A DNA stretch of 64,000 nt from Dyadobacter sp. CY343 (lineage in GTDB: Bacteria; Bacteroidota; Bacteroidia; Cytophagales; Spirosomataceae), in the NCBI RefSeq assembly GCF_021390335.1, contig NZ_JAJUXK010000005.1, forward strand, positions 248,001-312,000, given 5' to 3'. This document shows, piece by piece, positions 16,063-25,844 of the stretch. A program made the translations under genes and the position numbers. Each line of letters opens with the position of its first letter. Within the stretch, counting starts at the first letter, position 1. The notes below the pieces were generated by a model. The model ran no database searches. It saw only the letters and a program-made list of their open reading frames with translations, and was not told the DNA's origin.

Positions 16063-17988
16063 ATGTTACGGAAAAAACTGCTGCTGATCTGCTCGATGAT
16101 CGTTTTTGCGAATATTGCATTTGCCCAGAACAAACCTAATATCCTCTGGATCACAATTGAGGATACTTCTCCGAAGTTCATCGGCTGTTATGGAAACAAG
16201 GACGCGCGCACGCCGGCAATCGATCAGCTGGCAAAGGAAGGAGTGCGTTTTACCAATGCTTTTTCTACGGGGACCGTGTGTTCGCCGAGTCGCACTGCGC
16301 TGATTACAGGTGTCAAAACTTACGAAACGGGCACGGGAAATCACCGCAGCAACTACGCGTTGCCGGCCGGTATGCATGGATTCCCGTATTACCTGCAACA
16401 GGCCGGCTACCACACTTCGAATAATGCGAAAACGGATTATAATGTGCTCAATGAGAAGCAGTTCATCGCCAATGCGTGGAACGAGAGTTCGGGCAAAGCC
16501 GGCTGGTGGAACCGGAAACCCGGGCAGCCATTTTTCTCAGTTTTTAATTATAACGATTCGCACCAGTCGCGGACAATGACCGATGCTTATCCCAAATACG
16601 TGAAGAATGTTTTGGATGAACTGCCTGAAAACGAGCGAATCGCAGAGAATGCTTTTGATATGCCGCCGATCTACCGGGATAGTCCTGAAATGCGGAAGCA
16701 GGTGGCGCGGGTATACAATTCACTCAAACTCACAGATAATAAAATCGCCAAACTGTTGAAAAGGCTCGACGACGATCACCTGCGCGACAGTACCATTATC
16801 TTCTTCTTCGGCGACCACGGCGAGGGAATTCCGCGCGGCAAAACAAATGGGATCGACCTGGGTTACCGGGTACCTTTCGTGATCTGGTTCCCGCCGATGT
16901 ACAAGCACCTTTCACCCTGGGGTGAGGGCGGAGTTGTTACGGATGAACTGATTGATTTTGAAGATCTTGCGCCGACATTGATCAGTCTGGCTGGCGGAAA
17001 TATCCCGGATTACATGAAAGGCAGAAAGCTCATCGGCCCCGATCATTCTCCCAAAACCGACCACCTGGTACTCTCTTCCGACCGCTCGGATAATGGGATC
17101 GATATGGTCCGAAGCTTGACCGACGGCAGGTATATGTATTCGCGGAACTACATGCCGTTTATGCCCGAAGCGAGGTATATCCGGTATATGGAAATCTCGG
17201 AAATGAAGCAGCAAATGCGGAAGGATCTGGCGGAGAAAAAGCTGGACAAGTTACAAAGCAGCCTCTTCAACGATCGCCCCGCCGAATTTTTATTCGACCT
17301 CAAAAACGATCCCTGGGAGACCAAAAACCTCATTGACGATCCCAAAATGAAAATCGTGGCCGAAAAAATGAGGAAGCAGCTGAGCACCTCACTTCTGAAA
17401 TCGCGCGACGTGATGTTTTTGCCTGAATATGAAGTTGCGCTGATCTCGGAGAAAGGGAATGCTTATGAATACCGGTTGTCCGATGAAAATTATGCATTCA
17501 AAGAGATATTCGCAGCGGCTTCATTGTCGGGAAAGCGGGGGAAGGATATTGCTGCGCAGCAGGTTAAGCTTTTAAAGGACTCCAATAAAATTGTGCGTTA
17601 CTGGGCCGCTTTGGGCCTTCGATCGCAAAGTGCGGCTGTTTTGAAATCTTTCCAAAAGGAGATATTAGCAGGAATGTCAGACCAATATCAGCCAGTTGCT
17701 ATCACTTGCTCGGCGATTAGTTATGCTATTTTTAAAAATGAAAGTGCGACTGAAGATCTTAAAAAGTCAGTCGACTCGGAGAATGCCGAACTGGCTTTGA
17801 TGAGCATTAACTACTTGCTGTATGTGACTGATAAAGATCCATTTATCGAAACGATCAGGCGCGTGCAGAAAACGGAGAACCGGTTTGCAGATGAATCGAA
17901 AAGTCGTAATTATAAAGTGAAAGCGGCTTGTATGGATTTTCTGGGCAGTTTGGGACTGGTACCCAACAACCCCGATTTTGCAGAGTAA
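16063..17988 (+). CDS. Secreted sulfatase with helical C-terminal extension
   Basis: A 641-residue type I sulfatase that cleaves sulfate esters or sulfamates in the periplasm. A signal peptide (KKLLLICSMIVFANIAFAQ) precedes 'NILWITIEDTSPKFIGCYGN' (calcium-binding strand). The active-site motif CSPSR has its formylglycine Cys at residue 73. 'FFFGDHGEGIPRGKTNG' provides the later metal and sulfate ligands. Beyond about residue 450 the core gives way to about 190 helical residues with HEAT-like spacing (VRYWAALGLRSQSA), an extension seen in some heparan-sulfamidase-like bacterial sulfatases. A TTG start at 16054 would add three residues; ATG 16063 is chosen. It is monocistronic and not linked to a SusC/D pair. 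Substrate unknown. Confidence 0.9.
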   Translation: MLRKKLLLICSMIVFANIAFAQNKPNILWITIEDTSPKFIGCYGNKDARTPAIDQLAKEGVRFTNAFSTGTVCSPSRTALITGVKTYETGTGNHRSNYALPAGMHGFPYYLQQAGYHTSNNAKTDYNVLNEKQFIANAWNESSGKAGWWNRKPGQPFFSVFNYNDSHQSRTMTDAYPKYVKNVLDELPENERIAENAFDMPPIYRDSPEMRKQVARVYNSLKLTDNKIAKLLKRLDDDHLRDSTIIFFFGDHGEGIPRGKTNGIDLGYRVPFVIWFPPMYKHLSPWGEGGVVTDELIDFEDLAPTLISLAGGNIPDYMKGRKLIGPDHSPKTDHLVLSSDRSDNGIDMVRSLTDGRYMYSRNYMPFMPEARYIRYMEISEMKQQMRKDLAEKKLDKLQSSLFNDRPAEFLFDLKNDPWETKNLIDDPKMKIVAEKMRKQLSTSLLKSRDVMFLPEYEVALISEKGNAYEYRLSDENYAFKEIFAAASLSGKRGKDIAAQQVKLLKDSNKIVRYWAALGLRSQSAAVLKSFQKEILAGMSDQYQPVAITCSAISYAIFKNESATEDLKKSVDSENAELALMSINYLLYVTDKDPFIETIRRVQKTENRFADESKSRNYKVKAACMDFLGSLGLVPNNPDFAE

Positions 17989-18068
17989 AACCAGAAAAGT
18001 CGGCTAAAAACCGAATTTCAAAAGAGATATGATATATATTGGAATTTTATATATTAATCCTTTTGAAA

Positions 18069-19913
18069 ATGATAGAAGTGTATCGCCGCAGGATCGCAGA
18101 AAATCAGGTGAAGTTTGACCACGATTCTAAATTGCTGAGCAGTCTTTCTCTCGTCCGGCTGATCGTATTCGTTGGTGCGATCTCCTGCATCCTGATCATT
18201 GCCAGTAATCGCCTCGCTTCGCTGCTCGTTTTTGTCGTTCCGGTATCGGCGTTTGCGTTTGGGTTGGCAGTAAAAAGATACAACCAGGCGGCTCGGGAAC
18301 TGCGGCACGTGACACTCCTGCGACAGATCAACGCGCAGGAAATCAGCCGCCTGGAAAATAAACTCGCCGATTTTCCTTCCGGGCAAGCTTTCATCAAAAG
18401 GGAACATCCCTACATTGCCGACGTCGATATTTTCGGTACACATTCCCTCTTCCAACTTCTGAACAGGACTACGACCGAAGCGGGACAGATCCGGCTGGCG
18501 GAGTGGCTGGCTGAGCCTACTTCGAAGCAAATAATACTGATGAGACAGCAATCAATACAGGAGCTGACCCCGAAAATGGACTGGCGGCAGGACTTGCAAG
18601 CCGCAGGAATGCCTTTCATCAATCCCAAAAGCAGCTACGATAAACTGCTGAAATGGAATAAAGAGCCGGTCAAATTATTGCCTCAACGGCATAAATACCT
18701 GCTTATTAGCGTTGTATTGGGCTTTTTGGCGCTGGCAGCATTTGCATTTTTTATCCATCATTTGAGCGAAGTGCTCAGTAATGAGAAGCAGTTTTCAATA
18801 TTTAGTATATTTCCGCTTTTGGTCAGTCTTACTGTCAATGGGCTGGTATTGAAAAGGTTGAAGAAAACTTCTCAGGAAATTGTCGAACACCTGCTTCACA
18901 ATGTTCCGGTACTCGCAGGCTACGAGGCGCTGATCAACAAGATAGAGGCGGAGACTTTCCATTCGGAAATGCTAACAAATTTGCAGGCAGTATTTCGCAG
19001 TAATGATTATTCAGCGGCGGCGGAGATCAGGAAATTGAAGCGGATCCTGGAATTATTAATGCAGCGTGGAGGCAAAGGTCCGATCGGCGGAAATGCATTT
19101 TATGCCATTTTTAATCAATTCTTCTTGCTGGATATTTATTTTGGTTTGCTTACAGAATCTTGGAAAACCAATAATAAAGCGAACCTGGTCAACTGGGTTT
19201 CGGCGATCAGTGACTTCGAAGCAATTTCCAGTCTGAGTGGATTCGCCTGCTCCAATCCTTCCTATCAATTTCCTGAAATCAACGACGTACCTTATCAGAT
19301 TCATTTTGCACAACTTGGACACCCGCTGATCCATTCCGAAAAACGGGTTTGCAACGATTTTCAGCTTGCGGGTGACGGTTCCATTATGATGATTACCGGA
19401 TCGAATATGGCGGGAAAAAGTACGTTTTTGCGGACCATCGGGGTTAATATGGTGCTAGCATTCATGGGCGCTCCGTGCTGCATGACGAGCGGCAGTGTGT
19501 CTCCGGTGCGGCTTTTTACCAGCATGCGCACGCAGGATAACCTGGAAGAAGGCGTTTCTTCCTTTTATGCAGAGCTGCTGCGGATCGAGCAGTTGCTGAA
19601 ACTGGTGGAAAGCGGGAAGCCTGTTTTCTTCTTATTAGATGAAATGTTTAAAGGCACTAATTCGCAGGACCGTTACAAAGGCGGCATTTCCCTGATCCGG
19701 CAACTCAGCGAACTTCACGCGTCCGGCATCGTTTCCACACACGATCTGGAACTGGCCCGTGCCACGAGCGAGCATCTTCCGGTTCGTAATTTTAGTTTTA
19801 ATAGCCAGGTAACAGGAAGGGAAATGCATTTCGACTACAAGCTGACAGAAGGTTTGTGCCTGGATTTTAATGCCAGCGAACTAATGCGTAAAAGCGGGAT
19901 TAAGCTAATTTAA
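18069..19913 (+). CDS. Membrane-anchored MutS-like ATPase
   Basis: A 614-residue protein with a MutS-type ATPase at its C-terminus: Walker A 'GSNMAGKSTFL' (444 onward), 'TSMRTQDNLEEGVSSFYAEL', Walker B 'FFLLDEMFKGTNS' and 'GIVSTHDLELA'. It lacks the mismatch-recognition and connector domains of MutS1. Two pairs of hydrophobic segments (about residues 28-70: LVRLIVFVGAISCILII, LASLLVFVVPVSAFAFGL; about 210-265: YLLISVVLGFLALAAFAFFI, FSIFPLLVSLTVNGLVL) place it in the inner membrane with the ATPase in the cytoplasm. The family is widespread in Bacteroidota and is not known to act in mismatch repair. The longer TTG start at 18039 adds ten residues; ATG 18069 fits better. It stands alone. Confidence 0.85.
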   Translation: MIEVYRRRIAENQVKFDHDSKLLSSLSLVRLIVFVGAISCILIIASNRLASLLVFVVPVSAFAFGLAVKRYNQAARELRHVTLLRQINAQEISRLENKLADFPSGQAFIKREHPYIADVDIFGTHSLFQLLNRTTTEAGQIRLAEWLAEPTSKQIILMRQQSIQELTPKMDWRQDLQAAGMPFINPKSSYDKLLKWNKEPVKLLPQRHKYLLISVVLGFLALAAFAFFIHHLSEVLSNEKQFSIFSIFPLLVSLTVNGLVLKRLKKTSQEIVEHLLHNVPVLAGYEALINKIEAETFHSEMLTNLQAVFRSNDYSAAAEIRKLKRILELLMQRGGKGPIGGNAFYAIFNQFFLLDIYFGLLTESWKTNNKANLVNWVSAISDFEAISSLSGFACSNPSYQFPEINDVPYQIHFAQLGHPLIHSEKRVCNDFQLAGDGSIMMITGSNMAGKSTFLRTIGVNMVLAFMGAPCCMTSGSVSPVRLFTSMRTQDNLEEGVSSFYAELLRIEQLLKLVESGKPVFFLLDEMFKGTNSQDRYKGGISLIRQLSELHASGIVSTHDLELARATSEHLPVRNFSFNSQVTGREMHFDYKLTEGLCLDFNASELMRKSGIKLI

Positions 19914-19999
19914 TGGCATAATTTTTATGTAACTTATCCCACTTTTTTTATAATATTGGTCAGCTCTTATCTTTTTCATTTTTCATCAACTCAAATGCT

Positions 20000-22900
20000 A
20001 TGCGTAATTCTTATACCCTGATTCAGGTTGTAATCCTCTTTTTTATCAGTATCAACCTCGCATCTGCGCAAGCCAGGGAAGTTTCCGGCGTTGTGCAAAC
20101 TGCAACCGGCGAGGCGCTGCCCGGCGCTACTATCCTGATCACCGGCACGAATACCGCCACAATCGCCGACGCCGACGGGAAATTCACTATTGCGGCGGCA
20201 AATGGTCAGGTTTTGCGGGTTTCATTCATCGGTTACCTGGCTGCCGACGTGCCAGTTACTGACCAAACTACCTACACGATCCAGCTGAATGAAGACGCGC
20301 AAAATCTCGAAGAGTTTGTCGTGATCGGTTACCAGTCAGTGCGGCGATCGGATCTCACAGGGGCTACCGGCATTATTGACGCACAAAATACCAACAAACG
20401 TATTGCCCGCTCCGTGCCGGAAGCTTTGCAGGGCATGACGCCCGGAGTCGCAGTCCGGAATGGCGGCGCGCCGGGGCAGGAGGCGGTAGTGAATATCCGC
20501 GGATTAAGTACGCTCTTCGGCAATGCCAGCCCGCTTTATGTGATCGATGGGATGCTCGCCGATGCGAATACGACGGTCAACCCAAATGATGTAGAAACGA
20601 TCCAGGTTTTGAAAGATGCTTCTGCGGCAGCTATTTACGGTTCGCGCGCGGCTAATGGCGTTATTATTATCACTACGAAAAAAGGAAAGGAAGGTGCGCT
20701 GAAAGTGGATGCATCGGCCCGCGTGGGTATTTCTTCACTTCCCAAACGCTGGGATATGATGAACGCGCAGGAATATGTGGCGACCAATACCCGCGCTTAC
20801 CAGAATGCAGGGTACGCTTTGCAGCCCGGCGTGGCGAATTACAATGGGAATGTGAATACCAACTGGGCAGACGAATTGCTGCAAACGGGTAGTATTCAGG
20901 ATTATAATGTGAGTTTATCGGGCGGAGGGAAAGATAGCAAGTACCTGATCTCCGGCTCGTATTTCGCCGATGAAGGCATTCTGAAAGCCAGGAATTTTGA
21001 GCGGGCTTCTGCACGAATCAATACAGAGGCGACGCGTAATAAGTTTACTTTTGGGGAAAACCTGATGATTTCAAATACCATGCGGAACACGCCGTTCCAG
21101 GGTGGTTTTGCCGAGGGAAATGCGTGGTATGATATGTGGACCAGCCTGCCGATCATTCCGGTGCAAAGTCCTGATCTGGTAAGTACTTCCAACCCCGGCG
21201 GCTATGGTTTTGGTTCTTTCAATACGCGCTCGTTTTCGAGAAACCAGGTGGCGATCAATGATATTACCAAAACTTCCTACAATTTTTTCAAGGTTTTGGG
21301 AAATGCGTATGTCGACTATAAGATTCTGAAAAACCTGACCTATCGCTTCAATGCAGGATTAGAAACGAGTTTTGATAAAACCAATAACCTGCGGAAAGAC
21401 GGACTTTGGTACTGGAACCAGTCGCCCGAATTCAGCAGTATCGGTGAAACGCGGGCGCAGTTCCTGAGCTATTTGTTTGAACACACCCTGAACTTCAATT
21501 TTAACTTTAATAAACATACCCTGAATGGGGTAGTGGGCTATACGCAGCAAACGATCCGCACAGACGATGTGGGCGGGCGGCGATTGCAGCTTGGCTTTTA
21601 CGGCGGCGAATACTTCACGACGATCAACTCGGCCAGCGGCGGCATGACATCGACCGGTACCCGCTCCCAAACGCTCATCAATTCTGCATTGGGCCGCCTG
21701 AATTATAATTATGCTGAAAAATATTACCTCACATTCACTTTCCGGGCCGATAAGGATTCCCGCTTTTCACCTGCACACCGCACCGGGTATTTTCCTTCGG
21801 CGGCTGCTTCCTGGAAGATCAGTAATGAGGAGTTTTTCAAATCGGATATCGTTTCCGAGCTGAAACTGAGAGGATCTTACGGTGTACTGGGCTCCGCGAA
21901 CCTGAGCAATTATCAATTTACAGGTTTCTTAAACCAGGCGCCCCGGGCGGTTTTTGGTTCGGGTCAAACGGAGTTCCCGGGTGCAACGCAGGCCAGACTC
22001 GTTTATGAGGATATTAAATGGGAACAAAAAGCGACTACCAACCTCGGCGCGGATCTGGTTTTGTTTAACAATAAGCTGGCAATTACCGTCGATGCATTCC
22101 GCTCTGTTGCCAAAGACGTTTTGCTATCTCTTCCGCTGCCGGCTTACATCGGTAACTTGCAAGGCGATCCGCTGGTGAATATCGGGTCTATTGAGAATAA
22201 GGGGATCGAGCTTGATTTTGCTTACCGGCAAACTTCCGGTCCATTCACCTGGAGTGTAGCGCCGAATTTCAGCATTATCCGCAACAAAGTCCTCGAACTC
22301 GGTAACCTCGGTGTTGATGAAGAAACGGGCGAGCCGCGGAATTATATTCAGTCGGGCAATACACGCTCGCAGGTCGGCCGCTCGATCGGGGAATACTACT
22401 TGATTGAAACCGACGGACTTTTCCAGAATAACGAAGAAATCCAGGCGCACCAAGCGCAGGCGGCTTATGCGAAACCCGGTGATGTCCGCTATGTAAACCG
22501 TATCGATCAGGGAACAAATGACGATATCAATGACCGCGACCGCACTTTTGCCGGCAGTCCGTGGCCGAAGTTTACCTCCGGGCTGATCCTGAACGGAACC
22601 TGGTCGGGCTTGTCGCTGAATGTGCAGTTTTATGGTGCATTTGGACAAAAAATATATAATGATGTAAGAAGGGATATTGACGGAATGGGCTACTCCAACT
22701 ACCGCCGCGGCATTAACCCATGGACCCCGGAAAATACGAACACCGACTTCCCAAGACTTGGCGTTTCGTATTCTACCGGCGCAGCGGGCGACCCGGCGAG
22801 TGCAGACAGGGGTATTGTTTCAAATGTCCGCGGAAACACAGATCGCTGGCTGGAAAACGGTTCTTACCTGAGATTGAGAAATGTGGAGCTGGCTTACGCT

Positions 22901-23101
22901 ATTCCGCAAAGTGTGACCGAAAAGCTGTCTGTAAGTAATGCGAGAGTATATGTGAGCGCACAGAACCTGCTGACTTTCACTAAATACACCGGACTGGATC
23001 CGGATGTGGTAGGGGCTAATTTCAACCTGGAACCGGGCGTCGATCTGGGCGGGTATCCTTCTGCACGCATCATTTCTTTCGGCCTCAACCTGGGTTTCTG
23101 A
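20000..23101 (+). CDS. SusC/RagA-type TonB-dependent outer-membrane transporter (PUL1)
   Basis: A 1033-residue outer-membrane importer for oligosaccharides. A signal peptide (VVILFFISINLASAQ) is followed by a carboxypeptidase-regulatory-like domain (REVSGVVQTATGEALPGATI, about 28-110). The TonB box and plug follow (EEFVVIGYQSVRRSDLTGA, then 'VRNGGAPGQEAVVNIRGLSTL' and 'VLKDASAAAIYGSRAANGVIIITTKKG'), then a 22-strand barrel ending in Phe (SFGLNLGF), as the BAM machinery prefers. It has no STN domain, so it is not expected to signal to an anti-sigma factor. It is the first gene of PUL1, 30 nt before its SusD partner. Confidence 0.95.
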   Translation: MRNSYTLIQVVILFFISINLASAQAREVSGVVQTATGEALPGATILITGTNTATIADADGKFTIAAANGQVLRVSFIGYLAADVPVTDQTTYTIQLNEDAQNLEEFVVIGYQSVRRSDLTGATGIIDAQNTNKRIARSVPEALQGMTPGVAVRNGGAPGQEAVVNIRGLSTLFGNASPLYVIDGMLADANTTVNPNDVETIQVLKDASAAAIYGSRAANGVIIITTKKGKEGALKVDASARVGISSLPKRWDMMNAQEYVATNTRAYQNAGYALQPGVANYNGNVNTNWADELLQTGSIQDYNVSLSGGGKDSKYLISGSYFADEGILKARNFERASARINTEATRNKFTFGENLMISNTMRNTPFQGGFAEGNAWYDMWTSLPIIPVQSPDLVSTSNPGGYGFGSFNTRSFSRNQVAINDITKTSYNFFKVLGNAYVDYKILKNLTYRFNAGLETSFDKTNNLRKDGLWYWNQSPEFSSIGETRAQFLSYLFEHTLNFNFNFNKHTLNGVVGYTQQTIRTDDVGGRRLQLGFYGGEYFTTINSASGGMTSTGTRSQTLINSALGRLNYNYAEKYYLTFTFRADKDSRFSPAHRTGYFPSAAASWKISNEEFFKSDIVSELKLRGSYGVLGSANLSNYQFTGFLNQAPRAVFGSGQTEFPGATQARLVYEDIKWEQKATTNLGADLVLFNNKLAITVDAFRSVAKDVLLSLPLPAYIGNLQGDPLVNIGSIENKGIELDFAYRQTSGPFTWSVAPNFSIIRNKVLELGNLGVDEETGEPRNYIQSGNTRSQVGRSIGEYYLIETDGLFQNNEEIQAHQAQAAYAKPGDVRYVNRIDQGTNDDINDRDRTFAGSPWPKFTSGLILNGTWSGLSLNVQFYGAFGQKIYNDVRRDIDGMGYSNYRRGINPWTPENTNTDFPRLGVSYSTGAAGDPASADRGIVSNVRGNTDRWLENGSYLRLRNVELAYAIPQSVTEKLSVSNARVYVSAQNLLTFTKYTGLDPDVVGANFNLEPGVDLGGYPSARIISFGLNLGF

Positions 23102-23131
23102 CCACCCGATTTTTACTCAAAAGACATCGAC

Positions 23132-24676
23132 ATGAAAAAGATATTTTTGCTTGCCTCACTCATTTTGCTGGTCACCACCGCCTGCGACCGGGATTTCGAT
23201 CAACCTAATCCAAACAATCCCACTATCGCTTCTTTCTGGAAAAGCGAGACGGACGCGATCAAGGGCATCAATGCGGTTTATAGTACTTTCCACCGTTCTG
23301 CTACCCTGTATTCGCGCTTTTTGTTCTACCACGGAATGCTCCGTTCAGACGAAGGTTACGGCTCCGGCGGGGATATTACGCTGAACAATATCATGAGTTT
23401 CAACCAGACCAACTACAACGAAGGGCTCACTGCCGGAACTTGGCAAAACCTGTTTATCGGTGTATTTCGCGCAAATCAGGTATTGGCTTATGTGCCTGGT
23501 ATTGAAATGGATGAGGCTTTGAAAAACCGCATTATCGGCGAGGCGAAGTTTCTCCGCGGGCTGTTTTATTTCAATCTGGCTTTGTACTATGGTCGGCCAC
23601 CGCTCATGCTGGAACCTTCCGAACCTACCGACCGGCCTGCAAATGCGACCAATGCAGAAGCCTGGGCTCAGGTGGAAAAAGACCTGTCGGAAGCCGCACC
23701 TGCATTGCCGCTCAGCTACACGGGCGACGATCTGGGCCGTGCGACACGCGGAGCAGCGTTGGGCCTGCTTGGGAAAACATATTTGCAACAAAACAAACAC
23801 CAGGAAGCTGCCAATACTCTCGCGTGGTTTATTACGGGCGAAGGAAAAGGTTTGTATACATTGACCGCCAACTACCAGGACAATTTCAAAGCTTCCACCG
23901 AAAATAACAGTGAATCTGTATTCGAGATACAGTTCCGGTTCAACCCAAATGAGAATACCGACGATGATGTGGACGAAACGCGGATCAACAACACCGGCAC
24001 TTCGATCGCCCAGTTTTATGCGCCCCGCGGCGTAGGTTTTTCTGACGGTGGTGCGCGCCGGTGGCTGGTTAATGAATTTGAAAAAGAAAATACCGCACTT
24101 GGCATCCGCGATCCCAGACTTGCAGCGACGCTGCTATTTGATTCCACTGACGTCCGCGGGCCGCAGTTTACGATGGTTTATGGCCAGACTTTCGCTTCCC
24201 GCTATGGTACATCTGGCGGTGAAAGCAGTGCGGTATGGTTTAGAAAACAATTGAATGACAATGAAGCCGGCAGGACCGAGGAAGGTTTCCGCTCGCCCAA
24301 TAACCACAGGTTGTTACGTTATGCGGATATTCTGCTGATGTACGCGGAAGCGCTGAATGCGATCGGGCAAACGGCCCAGGCATACCCTTATGTGGATATG
24401 GTGCGTGTGCGTGCCGGTTTGCGGCCGCTCACGGTTACGCGCCCCGGCCTTTCGCAGGCGGCATTCCTGTCGCAGATCAAGCACGAACGTATTACCGAGC
24501 TTACCGGCGAAGGCTGGCGATTTGCAGATTTGCAGCGCTGGGGCGAGCTGGGACCCGAGCTGGCTGTGCGCGATCCGGAGTTTACCAACTTCGTAAAAGG
24601 CAGAAATGAGTGGTATCCTATTCCGCAATCAGATATCGACCTTAACCCCAACCTGACGCAGAATCCGGGTTATTGA
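23132..24676 (+). CDS. SusD/RagB-type glycan-binding lipoprotein (PUL1)
   Basis: A 514-residue surface lipoprotein that caps the preceding SusC barrel and captures substrate. The lipobox TTAC puts the lipidated Cys near residue 18. The N-terminal SusD-like part (DFDQPNPNNPTIASFWKSETDAIKGINAVYSTFHR) and TPR helices (LRGLFYFNLALYYG; GLLGKTYLQQNKHQEAANTL) are followed by the C-terminal RagB region 'LLRYADILLMYAEALNAIGQ' and the family's ending 'EWYPIPQSDIDLNPNLTQNPGY'. It is full length. The downstream GH43 genes suggest arabinose- or xylose-containing glycans. Confidence 0.95.
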   Translation: MKKIFLLASLILLVTTACDRDFDQPNPNNPTIASFWKSETDAIKGINAVYSTFHRSATLYSRFLFYHGMLRSDEGYGSGGDITLNNIMSFNQTNYNEGLTAGTWQNLFIGVFRANQVLAYVPGIEMDEALKNRIIGEAKFLRGLFYFNLALYYGRPPLMLEPSEPTDRPANATNAEAWAQVEKDLSEAAPALPLSYTGDDLGRATRGAALGLLGKTYLQQNKHQEAANTLAWFITGEGKGLYTLTANYQDNFKASTENNSESVFEIQFRFNPNENTDDDVDETRINNTGTSIAQFYAPRGVGFSDGGARRWLVNEFEKENTALGIRDPRLAATLLFDSTDVRGPQFTMVYGQTFASRYGTSGGESSAVWFRKQLNDNEAGRTEEGFRSPNNHRLLRYADILLMYAEALNAIGQTAQAYPYVDMVRVRAGLRPLTVTRPGLSQAAFLSQIKHERITELTGEGWRFADLQRWGELGPELAVRDPEFTNFVKGRNEWYPIPQSDIDLNPNLTQNPGY

Positions 24677-24718
24677 GCCAAATACCTTAAATTAGTCAGT
24701 TGAATCTAAACGCTTTTT

Positions 24719-25792
24719 ATGCGCTATAAAACTTTGTTGAGACCCGCTCTTATCTGGTGTATTTCATTTGTGTTCGTCAGTGCGTCCTGTAAAAAGGAGA
24801 AGCAGGCACCGGCTCCCGGTGGTGAACAACAGGCGACCACATTTACAAATCCTTTACTGAATTCCGCGCCCGACCCGTGGGTTGTCCAGAAAGATTCGAC
24901 CTATTACTACATGCACACGCTCGGTAACAGGATCCAGATCTGGAAAACGGGGAAGATGAGCCGGTTAAAGGATGCAGCGCCGGTAACGGTTTTCAATGCG
25001 CCGGCTTCTGGTGGCAATTCGCGGGATATCTGGGCGCCGGAGCTGTTTTTTGTGAATGGTAAATGGTATATCTACTACACCGGTTCCGACGGGAACGACC
25101 GCGAGCACAGGATGTGGGTATTGGAAAATGAAAATGCGGATCCCACGCAGGGTACATGGACAGACAAAGGAAAGCTAGCTACGCAACCCGCAGATCTATG
25201 GTCGATCGATGCAACTATTTTTCAGCAGGATAGCAGTCTGTTCCTGATCTGGTCGGGGCGGCCTTTTGCGGGAGGCCCGACCGATTTAACCCAAAACTTG
25301 TACATTTCACGAATGACTAACCCGTTCACACTCACCGGCCCGACCGTACAGATCTCTGCGCCGCAGTACGATTGGGAGAAGCGCGGATTTCCTGTGAACG
25401 AAGGCCCGGAAATCCTGAAAAATGCGGCCGGACAGGTGTTTCTGGCTTTTTCGGGAAGTTATTGTGGGAATGATAGTTACTCGCTGGGGCTATTGAGCCT
25501 GAAAACGGGAAGTGATCCGATGGACGCCAAAAGCTGGACAAAGATATCATCGCCGGTATTCACGGGACTTGCGTCGGCGAATGCATACGGAGTTGGGCAC
25601 AATGGGTTTTTCAAGTCAAAAGATGGAAAAGAAGACTGGGTGATTTACCACGCCAACTCCGCCGCCGGGGAAGGCTGCGACGATTCCAGGAATGTGCGGA
25701 TGCAGAAATTCACATGGACAGCGGACGGTTTGCCTAGCTTCGGCGAGCCCATTTCTACCGGCCGGGCTATTCCCGTTCCCTCGGGCGAATAG
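24719..25792 (+). CDS. GH43 glycosidase, lipoprotein (arabinofuranosidase/xylosidase type)
   Basis: A 357-residue five-bladed beta-propeller glycosidase. The signal peptide ends in a lipobox (VSASC, Cys near 23), so it is membrane-anchored and probably surface or periplasmic. The three family-43 carboxylates are visible: the base in 'NSAPDPWVV' (about 54), the pKa-modulating Asp in 'WSIDATIF' (about 164) and the acid in 'VNEGPEIL' (about 226). 'GHNGFFKSKDGKEDWVIYHAN' is a common GH43 strand. There is no accessory domain. GH43 enzymes release L-arabinofuranose or D-xylose from arabinan, arabinoxylan or related side chains; the exact linkage cannot be read here. It lies in PUL1, 42 nt after susD. 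Confidence 0.88.
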   Translation: MRYKTLLRPALIWCISFVFVSASCKKEKQAPAPGGEQQATTFTNPLLNSAPDPWVVQKDSTYYYMHTLGNRIQIWKTGKMSRLKDAAPVTVFNAPASGGNSRDIWAPELFFVNGKWYIYYTGSDGNDREHRMWVLENENADPTQGTWTDKGKLATQPADLWSIDATIFQQDSSLFLIWSGRPFAGGPTDLTQNLYISRMTNPFTLTGPTVQISAPQYDWEKRGFPVNEGPEILKNAAGQVFLAFSGSYCGNDSYSLGLLSLKTGSDPMDAKSWTKISSPVFTGLASANAYGVGHNGFFKSKDGKEDWVIYHANSAAGEGCDDSRNVRMQKFTWTADGLPSFGEPISTGRAIPVPSGE

Positions 25793-25844
25793 GGATTTGC
25801 TTATATTTAGACCCTGAAAAAAGCATTCACGTCAAAAGTTATTT

